A DNA stretch of 64,000 bases from CAZRDB01 sp964598695 (GTDB lineage Bacteria > Armatimonadota > Zipacnadia > UBA1398). Below, in pieces: positions 34,093-41,616 of this stretch (positions are counted from its first letter, which is position 1; each line of letters begins with the position of its first letter). Below the pieces are notes generated by a model. The model had not been told where the DNA came from. It saw only the letters and a program-made list of their open reading frames with translations, and made no database searches. A program made the translations under genes and the position numbers. The DNA lies in assembly GCA_964598695.1 (NCBI GenBank), contig CAZRDB010000003.1, positions 1-64,000 of the forward strand. The letters run 5' to 3'.

Positions 34093-36747
34093 ATGGGACT
34101 CTTCGTGAACACGAACACCACTGCACTGACCGCGTACCGCCTGGTTGGCGCCGCGAGTTCCAAGCTCGGTGGCTCCGTTGAGAAGCTGTCGAGCGGCCTG
34201 CGGATCAACCATGCGCAAGACGACCCGGCCGGCCTGGCGATCGCCGAGAAGATCCGGACCCAGGTCAACGGCCTCAACCGCGCGTCGATGAACGCCCAGG
34301 ATGGCACCTCGCTCCTGCAGACCGCAGAAGGCGCGCTGGGCGAGGTCCAGAGCATCCTGCAGCGCGTCCGCACGCTGTCGGTCCAGGCGGCCAACGGCAC
34401 GCTGACGTCCAACGACCGCGTGGAGATCCAGGCGGAAGTCGATCAGCTCCTCGACGAGGTCGACCGCACCGCGTCGGCGACCGAGTTCAACACCAAGAAG
34501 CTGCTCGATGGCAGCCTCTCGGCGCTCGTCTCGGTCGACGACGATGACCTGACCGCCATCATCACCGGCGACAAGGTCGTCGAGGGCAACTACCGCCTCG
34601 AGAAGCAGATGACCCCCGGCCAGGGCGAGGTCCTGAAGTCGGACATCTTCCGGATCGTCCAGGGCGACCAGTACAAGTTCGGCACCCGCGGTCTCTCCGA
34701 TGACATCAACGATGCCACCGGCGGCGCCGTGGTCGGCGCCGGCACCGACGGCCGCACCCTGAACGCGTCGGACTTCACGCTCTGGCAGGACATCCAGTGG
34801 AGCACCCAGCACGATGACGCGACCGTGCCCGGCTCGCCGAACCTCCAGCAGGACTTCGGCGTCGAGTATGCCGCGGCCGGCGGCGGCACCGACCTGGTCG
34901 GCGTCACCGACTACGACACCGCGGCCGCCTACACCGCGTTCGCGCTGACGGCCACCACGGTGGACGCCACGACGGCCGCGACCTCGGCCGAGGCGCCGTA
35001 CGTCGTCATCGAGGTCGTCGGCCTCCGCACCGTCGCGGGCACCGACATCGACCCGGCCGCCTCGATCAGCGGCGACCAGATGACCCTCGATGGCACCACG
35101 TACGACGGCACGGCCAACAACGGCACCCAGTACGTCGCGCTGCGTGCGACCCGGTACAGCCGCACCGGCGAGGTCATCGAGCAGACCGAGCCGATCGAGG
35201 TCACCAGCCTCGACTGGACCGGCGTCGGCACCAACACGGCGGGCGTCGAGCTGGGCGCGGCGAACGCGGCCGCGGCCGATCTCGGCCTCACCGTGGGCGC
35301 GACGACCGACATCTCGATGATCCTCGGCCAGGACGGCAACGTCGTCACCATCGGCGATCGGATCGCCCTCGTGGTCGACCCGGGCCTGCAGTATGCCGGC
35401 GGCAACGGCGGCACCGTGGGCGCGGCGCAGTCGATCGACGTCAACGACACCGTCAACCTCGATGACGCCAACGGCTACGACTCCTACCTCGCGACCAACG
35501 AGGCCGCGCTCGTCGCCGGCACCCGTGCCGACTTCGTTCGCGTCGGCGCGCGCGTCTCGGCCGCGACCACGGTCACCTCGATGGCCGGCCAGAGCTTCAA
35601 CCAGTCGATCCTGTGGTTCGACAACGACGGCCAGACGCACATCGGGACCGGCAACATCCGCTTCGGCGACCCGCAGTCGGTGACGGCCGCGGGCAACTTC
35701 TCGTTCAACCTGTTCGAGTCGACCCTCGCCGAGCGCGTGACCGAGCTGCAGTTCATCGATCGCTTCCAGGCCGGTGGCGAGTCGCTCTTCGAGCCGACGG
35801 CCCAGACGATCACCATGTACTCCAACGGCCAGAGCGCCGACATCGTGCTCGAGGCCAAGGACACGCTCGAGGAGGTCGCCGGCAAGCTGCGCCAGGCGAT
35901 CGTCTCGAGCGTCGCCTCCGGCGGCCTCGGCATGGGCGTCGATGGCGATCTGAGCGAGACCGGCGTGGACTACAACACGGCGATCTTCGTCTCCGAGGCC
36001 ACCGACAACACCGACGAAGCCGTCGCCGGCACGTTCGTGCTCCGCTCGACGGTCCCCGGCACCGACGGCCGCTTCTTCTTCGCCGGTGACGAGAGCCTGA
36101 TCAACGGCTTCTCGTGGGCGACCGTCCGCGACGCGACACTCAACTCCATGAAGGTCGACGTCTTCGACGCCCACTCGGGCGAGTTCGTCGGCTCGCAGAC
36201 GATCAACGACGGCGTGCTCCGCTCCGTGATCGGCGGCGTCGACGTCGCGATCAACCAGCGGACCGACGTCTCGGTCAGCTTCGACTCGACCGCGAAGAGG
36301 CTCGAGTACACCTCCGACTTCGGCAAGGCCGTCGAGAACGTCCACGTCGCGGACAACTCGCTGACCCTGCAGATCGGCGCGAACCGCGGCCAGACCCTCG
36401 ACGCCATCGTCGGCCAGGTCGACCGCAATTCGCTCGAGCTGAGCAACCTGCTCGTCGTCGACCGCGATGTCGCGGAAGAGGCGCTCGTGAAGGTGGACGC
36501 CGCGATCAACAAGGTCTCGCACCAGCGGGCCCTGATCGGCGCGTACATCAACCGCTTGAGCAGCACGATCGCCATCAACGACATCACGGCCGAGAACCTG
36601 ACCGCTGCCGAGAGCCGCATCCGCGACCTCGACATGGCCAAGGAAGTCATCAACTTCACCAAGAACCAGGTCCTGACGCAGGCCGCCACCGCCATGCTCG
36701 CGCAGGCGAACACGCTGCCGCAGACGGTCCTCACCCTCCTCCGCTAG
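34093..36747 (+). CDS. fliC: Flagellin 3
   Basis: An 884-residue flagellin, the tandem paralogue of flagellin 2. Both conserved ends are intact (LFVNTNTTALTAYRLV; ESRIRDLDMAKEVINF; NTLPQTVLTLLR). Differences from flagellin 2 are scattered through the variable core (for example DLVGVTDYDTAAAYTAF) while indels are balanced, keeping the total length the same. The IN motif (YSNGQSADIVLEAKDTLEEV) is near 573-603. A GGGAGGA Shine-Dalgarno precedes ATG 34093. It is followed by a strong terminator at 36761-36798. Confidence 0.95.
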   Translation: MGLFVNTNTTALTAYRLVGAASSKLGGSVEKLSSGLRINHAQDDPAGLAIAEKIRTQVNGLNRASMNAQDGTSLLQTAEGALGEVQSILQRVRTLSVQAANGTLTSNDRVEIQAEVDQLLDEVDRTASATEFNTKKLLDGSLSALVSVDDDDLTAIITGDKVVEGNYRLEKQMTPGQGEVLKSDIFRIVQGDQYKFGTRGLSDDINDATGGAVVGAGTDGRTLNASDFTLWQDIQWSTQHDDATVPGSPNLQQDFGVEYAAAGGGTDLVGVTDYDTAAAYTAFALTATTVDATTAATSAEAPYVVIEVVGLRTVAGTDIDPAASISGDQMTLDGTTYDGTANNGTQYVALRATRYSRTGEVIEQTEPIEVTSLDWTGVGTNTAGVELGAANAAAADLGLTVGATTDISMILGQDGNVVTIGDRIALVVDPGLQYAGGNGGTVGAAQSIDVNDTVNLDDANGYDSYLATNEAALVAGTRADFVRVGARVSAATTVTSMAGQSFNQSILWFDNDGQTHIGTGNIRFGDPQSVTAAGNFSFNLFESTLAERVTELQFIDRFQAGGESLFEPTAQTITMYSNGQSADIVLEAKDTLEEVAGKLRQAIVSSVASGGLGMGVDGDLSETGVDYNTAIFVSEATDNTDEAVAGTFVLRSTVPGTDGRFFFAGDESLINGFSWATVRDATLNSMKVDVFDAHSGEFVGSQTINDGVLRSVIGGVDVAINQRTDVSVSFDSTAKRLEYTSDFGKAVENVHVADNSLTLQIGANRGQTLDAIVGQVDRNSLELSNLLVVDRDVAEEALVKVDAAINKVSHQRALIGAYINRLSSTIAINDITAENLTAAESRIRDLDMAKEVINFTKNQVLTQAATAMLAQANTLPQTVLTLLR

Positions 36748-36760
36748 TCGACGCGCGTAG

Positions 36761-36798
36761 AGGCCCCCGGCGGGTAGGCAACTCCTCGCCGGGGGCCT
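36761..36798 (+). terminator. Terminator hairpin after flagellin 3
   Basis: AGGCCCCCGGCG (36761-36772) pairs perfectly with CGCCGGGGGCCT (36787-36798), followed by TTGCCTCT. It starts 13 nt after the stop codon. Confidence 0.8.
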
Positions 36799-37064
36799 TG
36801 CCTCTCGCGGGCCGCGCTGCTGGGCCCGCCGGGCGGCACGATGCACGGAGGTTCCGGCTCGGAGCCGGGATGCCCACGGCGCCTCTCTGGGGGGCGCTCG
36901 GGGCGTTCCCCGGCTCGCGGGGCGCGATGGCCCGGGAGCGAGCCGTAGAGGATTGCCCCACTGTTCGGTTGTCGACGGGCGCTGAGACGCGCGGTTCGAC
37001 GGGGGCACGGGTCCGGAGTGGCCCGGCCACCGGGGGAGCGGGAGTGCTCCCGGGACCGCGCGGT

Positions 37065-37115
37065 CGGAGCGCCGGAGGCCCTGCCTCCGGTTGCCCCCTC
37101 AGGGAGGAGCCCGTT
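37065..37115 (+). repeat. Post-flagellin conserved block, copy 2
   Basis: Hairpin CCGGAGGC-cct-GCCTCCGG (37072-37090), then CCCCCTCAGGGAGGAGCCCG, matching 32901-32950. The loop and the bases flanking the helix differ but the pairing is kept. I see no gene between 36748 and 37802. Confidence 0.6.
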
Positions 37116-37330
37116 CGCCCGTGGCGGGCCGTCGGTTGGCCGCGGGCGAGTCGGAGACCGGTGCGGTGGGGGGCGGGAGGCGCCTGTTGCCCCGGGCCCG
37201 ACTGGGCAGGGTCCGGGATGGAATCAGGCCAGGCAGGCTCGAGGTGTGTGGAGAGCCGAGCCTGGAGATGCGCTCCGGGAGTGTCGACGATCCGTTGGCG
37301 CGGGGCGCCGGCCCGGGCGGGGCCCAAAAA

Positions 37331-37444
37331 ACGGAAGAAGCCACCTCAGCGAAGAAGCGGCTTCATCCAGCCCGGTGTCTACAGATTACGGTCCGCCAAC
37401 CTGTCCTTCCGTAGACGCCTTCCCGCCAGGGAACCGAGTCCCGG
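37331..37444 (+). ncRNA. Partial third copy of the leader-RNA 3' core, upstream of flaG
   Basis: About 114 nt match 29472-29584 and 33620-33729: ACGGAAGA, CCTCAGCGAAGA, GCCCGGTG, ACGGTCCGCCAA, CCTGTCC and AGGGAACCG blocks occur in the same order. Here the helix around the AGCGAA loop is GAAGCC (37337-37342) with GGCTTC (37359-37364), different in sequence from the GAG/CTC helix in copies A and B but in the same place. The 5' part of the RNA and the sigma-28-like promoter are not seen. The region then runs about 360 nt to flaG without a gene. Confidence 0.55.
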
Positions 37445-37802
37445 CACGGAGAACTTCTGCGCTCCTCGCTTCGGGGGGGCCGCCTCTCCGGCGGATCCGG
37501 TCTCCGAAGCCTCCGGCACTATCCGTTAGGGCCGGTGCGCGCATCTTCAGGGATCTTGCTGAGGGAACCCGTCCACCGTGTTCTCTCACCAGGAGTATCG
37601 GCTGTCCCCTCCCGCATCTTTAGCCCCTGTACTCCCCATCGGATCCCGGAGGCCCCGCTGCGGGGCTTCCGGGAGACGCACGCGGAGCCACCGTTCTCGC
37701 AGCTCCCCACTCGCCAGGTGCGGCTGGAGGGAGGCGAGCCGAGGCCCATGGACCGGGCGGCGGGACGGCCGTGTGCGGAGCCGTACAAGGAGGTGGCGGC
37801 CT

Positions 37803-38225
37803 ATGGCCTCCGACCTAGTCCGGCCATCGGTGCCGGGACGCGAGGGCGTACCATCGGTGACCCCCTTGCGAGCAGGTCCCGGTTCGGGTTCGGATCGTGG
37901 TCACGGTGCGCCGCTCGTGCGGTCTTCCTCGACGCGCGACGACGTCGCCTCCGAGTCGAAGACGGTGGTTGGCTCCCAGAGGGCCGACGAGGCCACCGTC
38001 GACGCCAAGGAGCTGGAGAAGGCGGTCGAGGAACTCAACCGAGCCCTCGAGGCATTCTCCATCGGGACCCGGTTCGAGGTCGATTGGCAGGACGACTCGC
38101 TGCAGGTGATCGTGGAGAACCGGACGACGGGTGACGTCATCCGGAAGATCCCGCCCGACGACGTGCTGCGTCGCCGGGAGAACCTGGAGCGGCTCGCGGG
38201 ACTGCTCTTCGACACGAACGCGTAG
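37803..38225 (+). CDS. flaG: FlaG family flagellar protein
   Basis: A 140-residue protein. The C-terminal 80 residues match FlaG: a helix ELEKAVEELNRALEAFSI, then LQVIVENRTTGDVIRKIPP and DDVLRRRENLERLAGLLFDT. FlaG affects filament length or assembly in several bacteria. The first 55 residues are low-complexity and Pro/Ser/Arg-rich. ATG 37803 was chosen because AAGGAGGT lies eight bases upstream; a GTG at 37917 would give a shorter 102-residue form. It follows the flagellin cluster on the same strand, and the partial leader RNA copy lies upstream. Confidence 0.8.
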   Translation: MASDLVRPSVPGREGVPSVTPLRAGPGSGSDRGHGAPLVRSSSTRDDVASESKTVVGSQRADEATVDAKELEKAVEELNRALEAFSIGTRFEVDWQDDSLQVIVENRTTGDVIRKIPPDDVLRRRENLERLAGLLFDTNA

Positions 38226-38414
38226 TACCGATGCCGTCCCTGCCGGGCGAGGGCGGGCAACCCCCGCCCGGCAGGCGGCCCCTGTGGCGTTGCCGCGAAC
38301 CCGCCCGGCGTCCCGTCGTTGTGCTATCGAGGCGTCGCGGCGCCGGAGGCCTTCGCTTCGCCGCGGCGAAGGTCCCGTTGGTCGTCGCACCAGATCGACA
38401 GGAGGTGTGCGCGC

Positions 38415-39188
38415 TTGGCTCTGAAGGATTACGTCACACCGCATCCCTACCCGGGGCGTCTGATCATCGTCGAGGGGATCGACGGTTCCGGCAAGAGCAC
38501 CCAGCTCGACCTGCTCCGCAAGTACCTCGTCTCGGAGGGCCACCCCGTCCACTTCACGGAGTGGAACTCGTCGGCGCTGGTCAAAGAGACCACCCGACAG
38601 GGCAAGAAGAAGAAGATCCTCACCCCGACGACGTTCAGCATCCTGCACGCCTGTGACTTCGCGGAGCGGCTGGCGTACTCGATCATCCCGCCCCTCAAAG
38701 CCGGGATGCTCGTGCTCGCCGACCGCTACATCTACACCGCCTTCGCGCGCGACGTGGCGCGCGGGGTGTCGCGGCCCTGGGTGCGCAACATGTACTCCTT
38801 CGCCGTCAAGCCGGACATCGCGTTCTACTTCAGGATCTCGCCCGACCTGTCGGTCCAGCGGATCCTGGTCGGCCGGCCCCAGCTCAAGTACTACGAGGCC
38901 GGCATGGACCTCGGCCTCGCCGACGACCCCGTCGAGAGCTTCCAGCTCTTCCAGAACCGGATCGTCGAGGAGTACAACTCGATGACGGACGAGTTCGGCC
39001 TCACCACGATCGACGGTTCGCGGCCGATCTACGTGCAGCAGCAGGAGATGCGGGCGATCGTGCACGCCCGGCTGCGAGACTACTTCGCGGCCGAGTCGGC
39101 GCAGCGCCGCAAGCGGGCCGCCTCGCGCACCCGCGCCCGGACCGGCAAGGTCCGGACTCCATCGACCGGCGCGACGGCCGAGAGCTGA
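38415..39188 (+). CDS. tmk: Thymidylate kinase-like P-loop kinase 1
   Basis: A 257-residue nucleoside monophosphate kinase-like protein, predicted to phosphorylate dTMP to dTDP. The P-loop GIDGSGKST lies at residues 21-29 with the usual VEG strand before it. The DRY motif is present in LADRYIYTAFARD. The start is assigned to TTG 38415, which has AGGAGG nine bases upstream; no in-frame ATG lies near. The C-terminal 30 residues are basic and Arg/Lys/Ala-rich, unusual for the family. A second kinase-like gene follows after 15 nt and shares the ADRYxYTAFARD block. Confidence 0.75.
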   Translation: MALKDYVTPHPYPGRLIIVEGIDGSGKSTQLDLLRKYLVSEGHPVHFTEWNSSALVKETTRQGKKKKILTPTTFSILHACDFAERLAYSIIPPLKAGMLVLADRYIYTAFARDVARGVSRPWVRNMYSFAVKPDIAFYFRISPDLSVQRILVGRPQLKYYEAGMDLGLADDPVESFQLFQNRIVEEYNSMTDEFGLTTIDGSRPIYVQQQEMRAIVHARLRDYFAAESAQRRKRAASRTRARTGKVRTPSTGATAES

Positions 39189-39203
39189 GGGCGGAGGTCC
39201 ACC

Positions 39204-39929
39204 ATGGCGCAGACGCAGGCAAGCAAGAAGGGGCCGTGGTTCGGCCACGGGCTGCCGTACGAGGACCTCTCCTCGCTCCCGGGCCGGATGATCGTGCTGG
39301 AGGGCGCGGACGGCGTCGGCCGCTCGACGCAGGTCGAGATGCTCTCCTCCTGGATCGAGTCGCAGGGCTTCGGCGTGATCAACACGGGCTGGACCCGCTC
39401 GAAGATGATGGGCCCGACGATCGACAACGCGAAGGCCGGCCACACGCTCGACGGCCGCACCTTCACCTTGCTCTACGCGGCCGACTTCGCCGACCGCCTG
39501 GAGTTCGAGGTGATCCCGGCGCTCAAGGCCGGGTTCGTCGTCGTGGCCGACCGCTACGTCTACACGGCCTTCGCCCGGGATGTCGTCCGGGGCCAGGACC
39601 GCCGCTGGGTGCGCGAGCTGTTCGGCTTCGCGATCGTCCCCGACCTCGTCCTGTACCTCGACATCGCGGCCGAATCGCTGATGCCCCGGATCCTCAATGG
39701 CAAGGGGATGACCTACTGGGAGTCGGGGATGGATCTCCGGCTGGCCGACAACATCTACGATAGCTGCGTCGCCTACCAGACCCGGCTGATCGCGGAGTTC
39801 CGCCGGATGGCGCGCGACTTCGGCTTCGTGATGGTCGACGCCTCGGGTACGCGCGAAGCGACCCAGCGGGCCCTCCGCAAGCCGATCCAGCGCCTGCTCG
39901 ACGAGATGGCCAAAGAGCGGCAGGAGTAG
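39204..39929 (+). CDS. Thymidylate kinase-like protein 2 with altered Walker A
   Basis: A 241-residue paralogue of the upstream kinase. Its P-loop reads GADGVGRST (residues 34-42), with Arg40 where the catalytic Lys is normally found. The DRY block (VADRYVYTAFARDVVRG) and the IPALKAG segment are kept. Arg at this position usually weakens ATP binding, so it may be a regulatory or structural partner of kinase 1, or act on another substrate. The Shine-Dalgarno GGAGG is close to ATG 39204. The two genes form a short operon ending in a bidirectional terminator. Confidence 0.75.
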   Translation: MAQTQASKKGPWFGHGLPYEDLSSLPGRMIVLEGADGVGRSTQVEMLSSWIESQGFGVINTGWTRSKMMGPTIDNAKAGHTLDGRTFTLLYAADFADRLEFEVIPALKAGFVVVADRYVYTAFARDVVRGQDRRWVRELFGFAIVPDLVLYLDIAAESLMPRILNGKGMTYWESGMDLRLADNIYDSCVAYQTRLIAEFRRMARDFGFVMVDASGTREATQRALRKPIQRLLDEMAKERQE

Positions 39930-39953
39930 GCGCCGCGGCCCCACCGATCCTCG

Positions 39954-39986
39954 CGGCCTCCCCCTCCGCCGCGGACGGGGAGGCCG
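39954..39986. terminator. Bidirectional terminator hairpin
   Basis: CGGCCTCCCC (39954-39963) pairs with GGGGAGGCCG (39977-39986). It sits between the convergent kinase and propeller genes and could serve both. Confidence 0.65.
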
Positions 39987-39998
39987 TCGCGCGTACGG

Positions 39999-41135
39999 TT
40001 ACCGCGTCGGCTCGGGGTAACGGACACGGTAGGTGTGGATGGTGCTCGTGCCGCGGTTCGCCACGTACAGTCGCCGGGCGTCGGGCGAGAGCGCGAGTCC
40101 GTCGGGCAGCAGGTCGGCCTTCACCGTCGCGCGCTCCGACATCGAGCGGGTGTCGACGAGCGTGAGGCATCCCCTCTCGCTCTGGCTCACGATCAGGTCG
40201 TGCCCGTTGGGGGCGAGGAGGAGGTTGCGGGCCGGGCCCTTCGAGAGGTAGCAGCTCCCGCGAACGACCCCGTCGTCGCGGTCGAACTTGACCACCTCGG
40301 TCGGCCGGGTCAGCCCGATGTAGAAGGTCTCGCCGTCGGCTGTGCTCGCGATCTGGCGTGGACCCTGACCGACCGGGAGCGTCTGCACGACCCGCAGCTC
40401 GCGCCACTGGAGCTTCGCCAATTGGTCGGAGCCCGAGAGAGCCACGTACGCGAACGGCTTGGCGGGAAGGAAGACGACGCCGCGAGGCTTGGGGCCGACG
40501 GCGACGGTCGCGAGCACCTTGCCCGAACCGGCGTCGATCGCCGTCAGGTCGTCCGACCCCTGGTTGGTGACCAGCACGAGCGTGCCATCGGGCGAGAGGG
40601 CGAGCGAGTCGGGCGACTTGCCGCAGGCGGCCTCGGCCGTCACCCGGCGGGTGGCGAGGTCGGCCACGACGGCCTTGCGCTTCTCGGGCAGCAGGAACCA
40701 TGCGGTGCGGCCGTCGGGGGCCACGCGGCAGGCCGAGGCATTGCCGCCGAGCGCGATCTGCTCGGGTGGCCTGCGGCCGCTCGGGTCGACAATGCTGGCC
40801 ACGCCGGCCACGCTGCAGGCGATCAGCAGACGGCCGTCCTCGAGCAGCGCGAGCGATTGCGGACCGGTCGGCGCGTCGAGGGAGGAGAGCTTCTCCAGGC
40901 CGACGGCCGAGGCGCCGAGCGACCAGTGGAGCAGCCGCTCCGCGCGCGGAGGATCGGGGAACTGGCCGAGCGCCAGAACCGCGAGCGGGGCGCCCGCCCG
41001 CGCGGCGGGCCGCGCCAGCGAGAGCACGCCCGCCATCGCCCAGGCTGCGAGCGCGAGGCAGGCACAGGCGATCGCCGCCGCGGCGAGGCGCCGCTCGAGG
41101 CGCGTGAGCGAATCGGGGGGGGCGGTGCGCTCCAT
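39999..41135 (-). CDS. Membrane-anchored YVTN/NHL-like beta-propeller protein
   Basis: A 378-residue protein. An N-terminal membrane segment (LAAAAIACACLALAAWAMAG) is followed by about seven repeats in the YVTN style, with SPDGTLVLVTNQGSDDLTAI, AVGPKPRGVVFLP and LSPDARRLYVANRGTSTI. Such propellers are scaffolds or redox-cofactor binders; no catalytic group was found. ATG 41135 has no strong Shine-Dalgarno; upstream start codons are possible. It is divergent from glnB, but no functional link is evident. Confidence 0.7.
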   Translation of the reverse strand: MERTAPPDSLTRLERRLAAAAIACACLALAAWAMAGVLSLARPAARAGAPLAVLALGQFPDPPRAERLLHWSLGASAVGLEKLSSLDAPTGPQSLALLEDGRLLIACSVAGVASIVDPSGRRPPEQIALGGNASACRVAPDGRTAWFLLPEKRKAVVADLATRRVTAEAACGKSPDSLALSPDGTLVLVTNQGSDDLTAIDAGSGKVLATVAVGPKPRGVVFLPAKPFAYVALSGSDQLAKLQWRELRVVQTLPVGQGPRQIASTADGETFYIGLTRPTEVVKFDRDDGVVRGSCYLSKGPARNLLLAPNGHDLIVSQSERGCLTLVDTRSMSERATVKADLLPDGLALSPDARRLYVANRGTSTIHTYRVRYPEPTR

Positions 41136-41221
41136 GGCGGGGTGATTCGGTGGCCGGCCGCCGAGGGCCTTCCCGCTCGGGCAGCGAACCTCTCCGAGAG
41201 CGACCGATACGGGAGGCACGC

Positions 41222-41560
41222 ATGATACGAGTGGAGGCGATCATCCGGCCGCTGAAGCTGGATGACGTGAAGAACGCGCTGGACGCAATGGCGACCAAGG
41301 GCATGACCGTGACCGAGGTACGCGGCTTCGGCAAGCAGAAGGGCCTGACCGAGCGCTACCGGGGCAGCGAGTACACCATCAGCCTGTTGCACAAGATGCG
41401 CGTCGAGGTGGTTGTCGAAGAGGATCAGGTCGACGCCGTGGTCGACGCCATCTGCCAGGCTGCCTACACGGGCGAGATCGGCGATGGCAAGATCTTCCTC
41501 TCACCCGTGATCGACGCCGTTCGGATCCGCACCGGGGAGAGGGGAGCGGACGCGCTCTGA
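41222..41560 (+). CDS. glnB: Nitrogen regulatory protein P-II
   Basis: A 112-residue P-II signalling protein that senses 2-oxoglutarate and ATP/ADP and controls nitrogen metabolism. The T-loop with the uridylylation site Tyr51 is intact (TERYRGSEYTISLL), and the B-loop TGEIGDGKIF and C-loop VIRIRTG-type segments are present. The length is exactly normal for the family. A GGGAGG Shine-Dalgarno precedes ATG 41222. It lies 56 nt upstream of glnE, its expected regulatory target, and is probably cotranscribed. No amtB or glnA is adjacent. Confidence 0.95.
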   Translation: MIRVEAIIRPLKLDDVKNALDAMATKGMTVTEVRGFGKQKGLTERYRGSEYTISLLHKMRVEVVVEEDQVDAVVDAICQAAYTGEIGDGKIFLSPVIDAVRIRTGERGADAL

Positions 41561-41616
41561 GCCGCGAAGCCGACGGCGTCGCCCGCGAGCAGATCCCCTT
41601 CGCCGACCCGCTCCGC

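Noticed and set aside
36748..37802. Possible group II or group I intron in the flaG upstream region
   Set aside because: No domain V-like AGC hairpin or GUGYG 5' end is present, and no intron-encoded protein.
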